Assembly: GCF_000317535.1 (NCBI RefSeq) | Contig: NC_019757.1 | Location: 3,674,501-3,738,500 of the forward strand | Source: Cylindrospermum stagnale PCC 7417 | GTDB taxonomy: Bacteria; Cyanobacteriota; Cyanobacteriia; Cyanobacteriales; Nostocaceae | Direction of reading: 5' to 3' | DNA: 64,000 bases | Part shown: positions 53,624-61,915 of the stretch, in pieces | How positions within the stretch are numbered: position 1 is the stretch's first letter | Layout of the letters: each line of letters opens with the position of its first letter | Notes under the pieces: generated by a model | The model's database searches: none | The model's input: only the letters and a program-made list of their open reading frames with translations | What the model was told of the DNA's origin: nothing | Made by a program: the position numbers and the translations under genes

Positions 53624-54292
53624 ATGACTTCAGTTGATCAGCTTTCTCAGCAGCCGACATCCAAAACTTCGGCTGTTGAGTCTGATACCAAGCAGCAAGA
53701 CAATAATAATGATGTCTTATTCCCCATCGTTGGCATTATCGCCTCGGCCGGTGGGCTAGAGGCGGTAACTGAGTTGCTCAAATACTTACATACGGATACC
53801 GATATGGCATTTGTGCTGATTCAGCACTTATCCCCCAATTACAAGAGCCAGCTGGCTGAAATTCTGACGAGGGCGACTCAACTGCCGGTCACTCAGGTGA
53901 GGGATCGCATGGTTATGGAAAAGAACCATGTCTATGTTATTCCACCCAACACCAAGATGATATTGTCTCAAGGGGTGCTGCAACTTTCGCCCCGCGAGAA
54001 GGTTTCAGGAAAATATATGCCGGGGGATGCCTTCTTGAGATCCTTGGCAATTGATCGCGGAACCAAAGCGATCGCAGTCGTCTTATCTGGGATGGATGGA
54101 GACGGTTCACTGGGGCTGACAGCGATTAAGGAGGCGGGCGGCATGACTTTTTCTCAGTGTGAAGCAACGGCAAAATTCGACAGTATGCCCAATACCGCCG
54201 TGGCCACAGGTAACGTAGACTTTGTTTTAACCCCGCAAAAAATTGCAGAGAAACTGGCAAGCTTTAGCCGTGACTTTAAACACAGCGACTGA
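53624..54292 (+). CDS. CheB-type protein-glutamate methylesterase
   Basis: A 222-residue protein consisting of a single CheB methylesterase domain after a ~33-residue flexible N-terminus. The catalytic triad is visible: Ser41 in ASAGG, His68 in IQHL and Asp158 in SGMDGDG. In chemotaxis CheB demethylates receptors; free-standing or CheR/PAS-fused forms in cyanobacteria act in phototaxis or signalling. No receiver domain or CheR is attached, and no chemotaxis gene is adjacent. It could be a fragment of a CheB-CheR hybrid, since such hybrids begin with this domain, but it has a proper stop. Confidence 0.88.
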   Translation: MTSVDQLSQQPTSKTSAVESDTKQQDNNNDVLFPIVGIIASAGGLEAVTELLKYLHTDTDMAFVLIQHLSPNYKSQLAEILTRATQLPVTQVRDRMVMEKNHVYVIPPNTKMILSQGVLQLSPREKVSGKYMPGDAFLRSLAIDRGTKAIAVVLSGMDGDGSLGLTAIKEAGGMTFSQCEATAKFDSMPNTAVATGNVDFVLTPQKIAEKLASFSRDFKHSD

Positions 54293-54330
54293 GTTTATAA
54301 TACTGGATTTGCAGGATTTTTCTCGTCTAA

Positions 54331-54558
54331 TTAAGGTAAAAATATGCGATTAAATGGTTGCTTGCGATAGCGGCGATAAATATTAAAGTCTTTGTCTAGA
54401 GTGGCAATAGCAGAAATGTTTAATCTTTCGGAAATGGCAATAAGCGATAAATCGGTGAAATCTGCGGGTAAATCTTGATAAATTGTGTTAAGTTCTTGGA
54501 TTCTTTGATAGTCTGATGGGTTTTCTGATGTAGTTCCTATTCCTGTTAATTTACCACT
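54331..54558 (-). pseudogene. C-terminal fragment of a PIN-domain toxin (VapC-like)
   Basis: The minus strand has an open frame of 75 codons with no start: YQDLPADFTDLSLIAISERL, then a strand with IATLDKDF and YRRYRKQPFNRIFLP, then stop. The DLSLIA..SERL and TLDKDF segments are the second half of the PIN nuclease fold (Asp of the active site in DFTDLSL and in TLDKDF). The N-terminal half and any antitoxin gene are missing, and the frame is closed upstream by a TAA. It is a decayed gene. Confidence 0.65.
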
Positions 54559-54659
54559 TTATTTAAAACATCTATCACAAGAGCAGAGTAATCACACTTA
54601 AATCCTAATATTTGAAATCCAAATTTTTATGTTGATAAAACAAACAAGCTGGCGAAAAT

Positions 54660-55158
54660 ATGAATAATATACAAGTAGTATTCTTAATGATAAAGTAGTT
54701 AAAAAATATTTAGAAAAACACCTGAACTTAAAAGATTTTAAAATTCAACCTAAAGAAAAATTGCCTGGTAAATCTGGTACAAATTGGCAAGTAGACGCTT
54801 ATGGTGATGACATCAATGAACAGCGTATTTTGGTTGAATGTAAACACTACAAACGCAAAAAATCCGAAAAAGTGCAGCATTATAACAAAATATAATAGCT
54901 GCATTTGCTTATATAATTAAAGATGTGGGAGCAAGCAGAGGAATAGTGGTAACTACACAAGGATTACAAGAAGGGGCTAGTAAAGTAGCAAAGTATGAAG
55001 GTATAGAATTATTGCAATTAGACTATAATTCAACAGACAAAAACTTTGTGATTCTTTTTCCTGAAAATAATCAGGCTGTTGCTTTATTTACTGAAGAATT
55101 TGGTACTATAAGTGCTACTAAACTATATTCATCATATACTAAGCATCCTCTAGGATAA
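54660..55158 (+). pseudogene. frameshifted Mrr-like PD-(D/E)xK restriction endonuclease
   Basis: Two frames together form one small nuclease. The first part reads KYLEKHLNLKDFKIQPKEK then KSGTNWQVDAYGDD, then ILVECKHYKRKK: Asp in QVDAYG and Glu-x-Lys in VECKHYK are the Mrr-type catalytic residues. It hits stops after HYNKI. The product resumes in a second frame (IAAFAYIIKDVGASRGIVV, then TQGLQEGASKVAKYEGIELL) up to 55158. The first frame is also broken near its N-terminus. The nuclease is thus inactivated by at least one indel. No methylase is adjacent. Confidence 0.65.
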
Positions 55159-55328
55159 GCACTATAAAAGTTTATACTAACTGTCTATGTGTTGACGGTT
55201 CTTGATGCGGTCGAATAAAATACAATCGTATAGGGCTTCATAGTTTGTTTGACATTCGTTGTGTAGCCCTTCTGTGAGTTGCCATTGATCTATTTTAGCT
55301 AATGTTGAAATATTTTTAGTTAGGTGCG

Positions 55329-55598
55329 TTGGAAAATAAAAATTGGATAAGTTGGGGTACTGGTTTGCTAGTTTTTGTTATACTCCGAAATTGTAGTATT
55401 GCTAACGAACCACACTATAAAACAGTTATTACTGGGAGAGAACCAGTCCGCGAATCTATGGTAGGAATGGGATGTGAATGTTCCTACGATTATGATATAA
55501 ATATTAACCGTTGTGGAGACAGATCCGCTGATATGCGACTTGGTGGTGAAGAACCTAACTGTTACAATTACTCTGTAAAAAGGGTACGGGTGAAATAA
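55329..55598 (+). CDS. small cysteine-rich secreted protein
   Basis: An 89-residue protein with an N-terminal hydrophobic segment (WGTGLLVFVILRNC) acting as a signal. The mature part has a conserved-looking cysteine pattern: CECSYDYDININRCGDRSA, then GGEEPNCY, as in small secreted cyanobacterial proteins I remember with the pattern CxCPYDxxxxGxxCGxRSA. The only start in the correct position is TTG at 55329. Disulfides probably stabilise it. Function unknown. Confidence 0.55.
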   Translation: MENKNWISWGTGLLVFVILRNCSIANEPHYKTVITGREPVRESMVGMGCECSYDYDININRCGDRSADMRLGGEEPNCYNYSVKRVRVK

Positions 55599-55699
55599 TA
55601 CTGTGAAATCATCTGGTATTAGAAAGTATGTTTAAGCATTCCTGTATTTATAGTGTTAACTTTAAGTATTAAAATCGACATAGCTATAAATGTGATTCC

Positions 55700-56125
55700 A
55701 TGTCTAAGTTAATATCTGCAACCTTAATTGCTACAGCCCTGGTGTTGACCTCAACCAATAACTCTGACGTTACATTGGCTGGTACTTGTGCTTCTCGGTG
55801 TGGTACGCCGCCAATTCAGTTTACACCTGGTCAATACATTCGCTTGGAAGTGGTGAACCGCACATATAGTTTAGTAAAACTGGAGAAATCTCCAGGAACG
55901 CCGCCAATTTCCCTGGAACCAGGACAAGAATTGCAATTTGCCCAAGGAGATAGTTTGCAGCCGAATCTTTCTGTGATCTTCTGGAATGAAAAAGGATGGC
56001 CACTCAAAGCAATTGTTTCTAAACCCAACTTTGGCACATTGCGCGTAGAAATTCGCCCCGGTCGTAGCAACCCAGGCGATCGCTCTATATACATTCTCAA
56101 CGATGGTCGTGTAAACGTGTTATGA
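55700..56125 (+). CDS. secreted conserved cyanobacterial protein
   Basis: A 141-residue protein with a Sec signal peptide (MSKLISATLIATALVLTS) and a mature all-β domain (EVVNRTYSLVKLEKSP, ELQFAQGDSLQP and others). A CASRCG motif follows the signal. The sequence GTPPIQFTPGQYIRLEVVN and the later GTPPISLEPGQELQF are an internal repeat. Its function is unknown; it was probably exported to the periplasm or surface. Start ATG at 55700. A short tandem repeat follows the stop. Confidence 0.75.
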   Translation: MSKLISATLIATALVLTSTNNSDVTLAGTCASRCGTPPIQFTPGQYIRLEVVNRTYSLVKLEKSPGTPPISLEPGQELQFAQGDSLQPNLSVIFWNEKGWPLKAIVSKPNFGTLRVEIRPGRSNPGDRSIYILNDGRVNVL

Positions 56126-56145
56126 GTTATGAGTTATGAGTTATG
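56120..56145. repeat. GAGTTAT heptamer tandem repeat
   Basis: Three to four copies of TATGAGT directly at and after the stop codon of the preceding gene. It is another example of the short tandem repeats in this window. Confidence 0.7.
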
Positions 56146-56194
56146 AAACTACTTAAAACTCATAACTTAAAACTCAAAGCGCCTAACTCCGATT

Positions 56195-58273
56195 GTGCTA
56201 GTAGACCGACCTGTAACTGAACTCTCAAAACCTGGCAAGCGCTTACCTAATCAGCGTTGGCAGATATACCCGCAGCAAACAGAATTTGCTCAACATCTGG
56301 CTATTTTGACAAATATCTCCCCGATTGTCAGCCAGTTGCTGATTAATCGTGGTATTGAAACACCAGAACAAGCACAAGCATTTTTAGATCCAGAATCTTT
56401 GGTTTTGCCTTCGCCGTTAGAAGACTTCCCAGACTTGGCGATGAGTGTTGAGTTGTTGAGAGAGGCGATCGCTAATCAAGAGAAAATTGCCATCTGTGGT
56501 GACTACGATGCAGATGGTATGACTAGTACGGCATTACTACTGCGGAGTCTCCGCGCTTTAGGTGCTCAGGTAGATTACGCCATCCCCAGTCGGATGCATG
56601 AAGGCTATGGCATTAACAAACGCATTGTCGAAGAATTCCACAGCGAAGGGGTAGGACTAATTCTGACTGTAGATAATGGGATATCGGCCTATGAACCAGT
56701 TGCTAGAGCTAGAGAGCTTGGTCTAAAGGTAATTATCACCGACCACCACGATATTCCCCAAAAATTGCCACCAGCTAACGCTATCCTCAATCCCAAATTA
56801 ATCGCCGAATCTTCACCTTATCGGGGTGTGGCTGGTGTTGGTGTTGCCTATATTCTGGCTGTGTCTCTAGCGCAACAGTTAGGGGAAACTAAGGGATTGA
56901 TTCAGCCGATGTTGGCATTGTTTACATTGGGAACGATCGCCGATTTAGCGCCTTTAATTGGTGTAAACCGTCGCTGGGTAAAGCGTGGCTTGAAGCATTT
57001 ACCTAAATCCCAGTTACCTGGGGTGCAGGCTTTAATTCAGGTTGCTGGAGTGCAGGCCAGGGGAGAGGGACAAGGAGGAAATTCTTCTCAATCCCAAAAT
57101 GCCAAAACGTTGAAGCCTGAAGATATTGGTTTTCGTCTGGGGCCACGCATTAATGCTATTGGTCGGATTGGCAATCCCCAGACGGTGATTGAGTTGCTGA
57201 CTACTGATGATATGGGGATAGCACTGGAGAGAGCAATGCAGTGCGAACAAATAAACCTCAGTCGCCAAAAAATGTGCGAGGAAATTGAGCAACAAGCGAT
57301 CGCAGTTGTAGAAGATTTATATGCCACGTCTCTGCAATTCGACCGCGTATTAGTCGTAGTCCAACCCAACTGGCACCACGGTGTTATTGGTATTGTCGCT
57401 TCTCGGTTGGTGGAACGCTACGGTGTCCCTGTGTTTATTGGCACTTATGAAGATGAGAAACACATTCGCGGTTCAGCACGGGGAATTCCTGAGTTTAATG
57501 TGTTTTCAGCTTTGGAATATTGTCACGACTTGCTCGGTAAGTTTGGTGGACACAAAGCTGCGGGGGGATTTTCTTTCCCAGCAGAAAATTTGCTCGTGTT
57601 GCGATCGCGTTTGAGTGAGTTTGCTAACGGCTGTCTAGAACCCCAACACCTCAAACCACTCCTGAAAATAGATGCCCAAGCGAATCTCAACGAAATCAAT
57701 CATCAGCTTTATCAACAGCTAAACGCTCTCCATCCCTGCGGTATCGACAACCCAGATCCCGTATTTTGGACACCCAATGTCCAAGTTGTAGAGCAATCAA
57801 TCGTTGGTAAAGGTCACATTAAACTTACTCTGGCCCAAACCGTCGATGATCAGCAATATAAAATTAAAGCGATCGCCTGGCGTTGGCGCGACTACTTCCC
57901 CCTACCGCCACGAGTAGATATCGCTTACAAACTCCGAGAAAATGACTTTAATGGCAACACCACCATTGAAATGGAGTTAATCGGCGTCAGACTCCCAAAT
58001 TTGTCTCACATATTTGCTTCACCACCAGTACCTCTACGCGCTAGCTTTGAACACAAGCAGCGTCAATACACTTGTGGCGTTTATCAAAACGCTATTGGGT
58101 CGGAGTTAAGAATTAAAAATCCTGAAGGCAAAGTTTTAGTTATGCAGCCAGGAGATACAATCGGCTTACTAGGCATCAATCGTGAAGACGCCAAAAAGGT
58201 TGATTTATCTCAACCAGTGTATGACGGCATTATCCAAGCTGCTCTTCAGGCTTTATCAGTGCTTCCTTGCTGA
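56195..58273 (+). CDS. recJ: single-stranded-DNA exonuclease RecJ
   Basis: A 692-residue 5'-3' single-strand exonuclease for recombination and mismatch repair. Motifs of the DHH superfamily are present: ICGDYDADGMTSTALL, LTVDNGIS, VIITDHHD and then GVAGVGVAYILAV. HHGVIGIVASRLVERYGVP and GGHKAAGGFSF form the DHHA1 part. The last ~110 residues are an OB-like domain. The start is GTG at 56195; an insert around residues 280-310 (GEGQGGNSSQSQNAK) is low-complexity. It is followed by the divergent or convergent psb30 gene. Confidence 0.95.
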   Translation: MLVDRPVTELSKPGKRLPNQRWQIYPQQTEFAQHLAILTNISPIVSQLLINRGIETPEQAQAFLDPESLVLPSPLEDFPDLAMSVELLREAIANQEKIAICGDYDADGMTSTALLLRSLRALGAQVDYAIPSRMHEGYGINKRIVEEFHSEGVGLILTVDNGISAYEPVARARELGLKVIITDHHDIPQKLPPANAILNPKLIAESSPYRGVAGVGVAYILAVSLAQQLGETKGLIQPMLALFTLGTIADLAPLIGVNRRWVKRGLKHLPKSQLPGVQALIQVAGVQARGEGQGGNSSQSQNAKTLKPEDIGFRLGPRINAIGRIGNPQTVIELLTTDDMGIALERAMQCEQINLSRQKMCEEIEQQAIAVVEDLYATSLQFDRVLVVVQPNWHHGVIGIVASRLVERYGVPVFIGTYEDEKHIRGSARGIPEFNVFSALEYCHDLLGKFGGHKAAGGFSFPAENLLVLRSRLSEFANGCLEPQHLKPLLKIDAQANLNEINHQLYQQLNALHPCGIDNPDPVFWTPNVQVVEQSIVGKGHIKLTLAQTVDDQQYKIKAIAWRWRDYFPLPPRVDIAYKLRENDFNGNTTIEMELIGVRLPNLSHIFASPPVPLRASFEHKQRQYTCGVYQNAIGSELRIKNPEGKVLVMQPGDTIGLLGINREDAKKVDLSQPVYDGIIQAALQALSVLPC

Positions 58274-58347
58274 GTTAATGAGTTTTGAATTCAAAAATTT
58301 TTTTAACTTCAGTCACTCAGCATTCAGCAAGGACGCAATCAGTAATC

Positions 58348-58482
58348 TTACAGGTTGCCGTTGCGAAATGCCAGCACAAAAATTACCACTGGACCAGCAA
58401 TCACAATTAGCCCTACAGAGAGCAGTTGGAAAACAACTTCCCAATTGATGCCAGCGAAAGTGTTAAATAAAGCGTCAAACAT
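58348..58482 (-). CDS. psb30: photosystem II subunit Psb30 (Ycf12)
   Basis: A 44-residue single-span thylakoid protein of the PSII core. The sequence [19 protein letters not shown] followed by [14 protein letters not shown] is highly characteristic of Psb30/Ycf12 ([17 protein letters not shown] type). The ATG at 58482 has GGGAGG and GAGGA upstream on the minus strand; the longer frame to 58551 is not conserved. It is convergent with recJ. The gene is too short for many annotation pipelines. Confidence 0.9.
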   Translation of the reverse strand: MFDALFNTFAGINWEVVFQLLSVGLIVIAGPVVIFVLAFRNGNL

Positions 58483-58656
58483 TTTTCCTCTTATCCTCCC
58501 AAGTGTCTTAAAAAATTCAATAACTCTGTTGCCAAACCCGCAATAGATCATATCTGGCGACGGACTACAGCATTTAATTTACTTAACAAAATTATAAAAA
58601 AATCACAAAAACGTAAAATAGCTTCAGGATCAGGTTTTCAAGAGAGGTAGAAAAAA

Positions 58657-59016
58657 ATGGCAACTTGGCAATGTATCAAGCAATGTGGAGCCTGCTGTCA
58701 TCTTGACCCAGCAGAGCGTCCAGACTTGGATGAGTATCTCTCACCAACAGAACTGGAAGTGTATCTCAGTATGGTAGGTGAGGAGGGATGGTGCGTTAAT
58801 TTCGACCATGCTACGCGAGAATGCCGCATCTATGACCACCGTCCGCGTTTCTGCCGTGTGGAGGTAGAGGCGTTTCAGGATATGTATGGGATTGAGCCAG
58901 AAGAACTCAATGAATTTGCTATAGACTGCTGTCGTGAGCAAATAGAAGGAGTATATGGCGATCGCAGTTTAGAAATGCTGCGCTTTGACCAAGCTGTTGG
59001 TATAGGGGTCAAATGA
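58657..59016 (+). CDS. YkgJ-type zinc/iron-chelating protein
   Basis: A 119-residue protein with a cysteine cluster typical of the YkgJ family: CIKQCGACCHLD near the start, later CVNFDHATRECRIYDHRPRFCR. These eight-cysteine proteins chelate Zn or an Fe-S cluster; their role is unknown. An SD of GAGAGG lies upstream of the ATG at 58657. The stop is ~45 bp from the putative end of the Tn7-like transposon, so its 3' end may be the transposon's attachment site. Confidence 0.85.
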   Translation: MATWQCIKQCGACCHLDPAERPDLDEYLSPTELEVYLSMVGEEGWCVNFDHATRECRIYDHRPRFCRVEVEAFQDMYGIEPEELNEFAIDCCREQIEGVYGDRSLEMLRFDQAVGIGVK

Positions 59017-59044
59017 GCAATCGTACAGATAGTTACGCTAAGGC

Positions 59045-59135
59045 TGTAACCCATACTGGGTGTCGGTGGAAGGATAAGATTGCCGTTTTTACGTGCTTAT
59101 GCTTCCAATTGATTTCGGCAAAATTATGCTTCCAA
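59045..59135. mobile_element. putative left end of the Tn7-like transposon
   Basis: The region between the YkgJ-type gene and tniQ holds two direct copies of TTATGCTTCCAA (59097-59108, 59124-59135) 27 bp apart, and an inverted near-copy TGGAAGGATAAG (59067-59078; 11 of 12 match CTTATGCTTCCA). Such spaced repeats resemble transposase-binding sites. Two TGT triplets at 59045 (TGTAACCC) and 59061 (TGTCGGTG) could be the terminal bases. The exact boundary cannot be fixed from one end alone. Confidence 0.4.
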
Positions 59136-59173
59136 ATAAACAAGCGTGCCATTCATTCCGGTATAGATCATGT

Positions 59174-60742
59174 TCATTCATAGCCGAGAGAGCTTTGAAC
59201 ATCACGTAAAGTCTTCTTAGCATACCAACTCAGCATGACTCCTGGCCTAGTGAGAAGCTTAGTCACCCTAGCTTGAGTCGGCTTGTGTCCTGTTTCATGA
59301 AGAAATTGAGCAATATCAATAATTTCTTGGCATATGCGTTCTCTTTTCTCTTGCCCACTAGCTTTCTGGTACTCTTTATACCGCTTAGAGATTTCGCGAG
59401 AAAGTTCAGAGAAATATCGGTATAAATAGCTGTTATTTTTATAGCCAAGTCGTCGATTAATGGAAAGAAGTGAAGGAGGTGGAAATTCTTTGAGTGCTGC
59501 TTCCAGAATAGGTTGTATTTTTTGCTGTTGACTTACCTTTCTGTACTCAGTATGTCTAATTTTTATTTCCTCACATAAAGAAGGAAAATGATATTGTAGA
59601 ACTAAAGGACGATATCTCAAACGAAGTGCCACATTTTCCAAAGAAGGTGCAAGATATTCCTTGAGTACCTCTGTTAGAACTACATTTAAAACTTGTTTTC
59701 TCTCCAAATCTAAGTGCTTATAAGATTTTCTTGGCTGCTTAACTACATTCAGTTCCGTTTCCAGAAAAATGTTTTTTGAGTCAGCTAATAATACGTCTGT
59801 TGTTAAGAAATCTAACAGCGATATTTCCAAATAGTGAGTTAAAACCAAAAGATTATCAATTTGAGGTATTACTTCTCCTTTACACCACAAACCAATTGTT
59901 GCCTTATTCATCCCAGATTGCCGAGAAAATGCAGGGATACTAGATTTCAAAACTTGCAAAATGTAGGTAGAAATTGTATTACTAACTTTCTGAAGATTAG
60001 GAGGAGAATTGAGAGTAGGTGTTACTGCAACTAGCTCTCCCAAATTGTTAACTATATTCAATTGCCGATTCTGTTCTGCTTCTGACTTTATCTGGCTTGT
60101 GACAACAGTTTTGTGTCGGTTATTTCCCAGCCATTTACCACATTTATTACAGTGTCCGGTTCGGGAGTCCCCAGAAATTGTCAGTTGTTGTTGATGACAG
60201 TAAGGACACTGCTCTTGCAACGGTTGATGATGGTAAGGACAGACTTGGGCAGTATTGATAGACCAGAGAAGTGGTTCATAAACGCTTGTGTGATTGTCAT
60301 GCCATTCTTGGTAGCATTTGGGACACCAAGCCCGGTGACGACGGAGCAAGCCTCTTTTAGAAATGACCTGCGCCCAAGGTAACAGGGTAAGGTAGTGCAA
60401 GTCCAAACGCCTAGTTAGAGCAGACATTGCACCCACAAGATTAGTTGCCATCAACCCTGTTCCATTAAACGCTGTTCTATCTCTGCCAGTCCCAAATACT
60501 TTGCTAATACTTTCATCTTGCAATTTTGCTTCTTTGCCCATAAGTGGGGCAATTTCGGTTATAGTCAACCGTCTAACAGTGACGCAATGTTCATGAGCAA
60601 GTCTTTGCACATAGCCTGTTAAGCTTTCTACATCAGGAGTTCCTATACCAATTGGCTCTAGATGATATAAGCGACTTCTTTGTGGGATGGCAGTTTTCTC
60701 AATATCCCACGACGGGTAAAGTTTGAGCGTCTCGGAGAGCAT
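59174..60742 (-). CDS. TniQ/TnsD-like target-selection protein
   Basis: A 522-residue TniQ-family protein. Residues ~15-250 hold the TniQ domain with zinc-finger cysteines: WCPKCYQEW, VCPYHHQPLQEQCPYC and HCNKCGKW. A helix-turn-helix follows (AFSRQSGMNKATIGLWCKGE), and the C-terminal ~170 residues carry repeats similar to each other (LRYRPLVLQYHFPSLCEEI and LGYKNNSYLYRYFSELSREI), probably DNA-binding. This length is typical of TnsD, which binds a fixed chromosomal site, and is three times that of CAST TniQ. Start ATG is 1 bp after the tnsC stop. Confidence 0.88.
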   Translation of the reverse strand: MLSETLKLYPSWDIEKTAIPQRSRLYHLEPIGIGTPDVESLTGYVQRLAHEHCVTVRRLTITEIAPLMGKEAKLQDESISKVFGTGRDRTAFNGTGLMATNLVGAMSALTRRLDLHYLTLLPWAQVISKRGLLRRHRAWCPKCYQEWHDNHTSVYEPLLWSINTAQVCPYHHQPLQEQCPYCHQQQLTISGDSRTGHCNKCGKWLGNNRHKTVVTSQIKSEAEQNRQLNIVNNLGELVAVTPTLNSPPNLQKVSNTISTYILQVLKSSIPAFSRQSGMNKATIGLWCKGEVIPQIDNLLVLTHYLEISLLDFLTTDVLLADSKNIFLETELNVVKQPRKSYKHLDLERKQVLNVVLTEVLKEYLAPSLENVALRLRYRPLVLQYHFPSLCEEIKIRHTEYRKVSQQQKIQPILEAALKEFPPPSLLSINRRLGYKNNSYLYRYFSELSREISKRYKEYQKASGQEKRERICQEIIDIAQFLHETGHKPTQARVTKLLTRPGVMLSWYAKKTLRDVQSSLGYE

Positions 60743-60743
60743 A

Positions 60744-61913
60744 TTACTGATTGCCTACTTGATGCCGCTTGGGTTTGGGTTGTCCAGGTTTTCTTCTTAA
60801 ACGTCCTTTTTGAGTACCTAATTGTAGAGTTTTCAATGTCTGTGACTCCGAATCATCTGCAACGGCTCCTAAAGATGGCAAACCAAGTTCTGCACGCAGT
60901 TGAGAAACTTCTGCTTCAATTTGTGCATGATTGTTTTCACCTTCCTTAATTTTCTTGAGAATGTTCCGGCATTGGGCAACAGATAGGGCACGCCGTTCTA
61001 AATGTTGAATTTTAACGGTGTTCGCACCTTCAGTCATGGCATCGAAGAGCGCATTCTGAAACCAATTTTTGAGAATCCCTACGCAGCCGAGACTTCGCTC
61101 ATAACAGTAATCCCAATGAGAAACTAAATCCGGCTCCTCAACAAGGGGCATATTCAGTTGAAAACCCCACACCACGCTTTGAAATATCTCCCTGTCCTGG
61201 GTGCAGTCAGCACGGTAGCGGGGAAAGTGTACATAGGCACTACGCCGACTCAATTGATCCCCTACATCGTGTAAGGTGAGCAGTTCATAGGTGCCAACTA
61301 ACCCATGCACAACACTTGTTCTATTGGCAAGGGACTTAATAGCTTCTGGTAAATCTGTGAGCTTGCGCCCGGAAGCTATCATCAGCATGTGATGAGCTTC
61401 ATCAATAAAAAAAATTTTGGGTTTACGATGCTTGAGAGCTTGTTCTAATGCCCATCCCAAGTCAGTTTCAATAACTTTTGATTCAATAACAATTTGCCCA
61501 TTGCTATTACGATATATACCTCGCGTCCCATAGTCTATTTTCTGGTCAATTAATGGTTCATGAAGGGCAAATAAGCAGCGTTTGATATGATCTTTTGAAT
61601 TGAAAAGTCCAGATTTTTGAACTACTGCCTCAACTGATGCAACTGGCAACCAACCTCTGTCAGCTTCTAATTCGTGTTGGTTCGTCTCAATCAGCCACTT
61701 TTCAATCAGCAGCCGCAGGGTTGTTTTACCAACTCCAGTTGGCCCGTAAATAAAAATAACTCGTGATTCACCAGAATTACTAACCAAAAGCTTGAGTAAA
61801 TTGAAGGTTTCTTCTAACCGAGGGTGTGCCATTGTATAGTTATCGAAGAAAGCCAACCGCACTAGCGGTGATTGCAACAGTAGAGATTGAGGGAATTTAG
61901 AGGATTTAGACAT
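60744..61913 (-). CDS. tnsC: TnsC/TniB-like transposition ATPase
   Basis: A 389-residue AAA+ ATPase that couples target recognition by TniQ to the transposase. Walker A is GPTGVGKT at 57-64, Walker B FFIDEAHH at 168-175, and sensor/arginine-finger blocks follow in SRRSAYVHFPRYR. The basic C-terminal tail (GRLRRKPGQPKPKRHQ) likely contacts DNA or TnsB. It starts 2 bp after the tnsB stop. TniB-type proteins are shorter, so TnsC is the better name. Confidence 0.9.
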   Translation of the reverse strand: MSKSSKFPQSLLLQSPLVRLAFFDNYTMAHPRLEETFNLLKLLVSNSGESRVIFIYGPTGVGKTTLRLLIEKWLIETNQHELEADRGWLPVASVEAVVQKSGLFNSKDHIKRCLFALHEPLIDQKIDYGTRGIYRNSNGQIVIESKVIETDLGWALEQALKHRKPKIFFIDEAHHMLMIASGRKLTDLPEAIKSLANRTSVVHGLVGTYELLTLHDVGDQLSRRSAYVHFPRYRADCTQDREIFQSVVWGFQLNMPLVEEPDLVSHWDYCYERSLGCVGILKNWFQNALFDAMTEGANTVKIQHLERRALSVAQCRNILKKIKEGENNHAQIEAEVSQLRAELGLPSLGAVADDSESQTLKTLQLGTQKGRLRRKPGQPKPKRHQVGNQ

Positions 61914-61915
61914 GA

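Noticed and set aside
55176-55370. ~64-codon minus-strand open stretch (contains WQLTEGLHNECQ and ALYDCILFDRIKNR)
   Set aside because: No start codon was found and no family is recognised. It may be a gene remnant, but I cannot support it.
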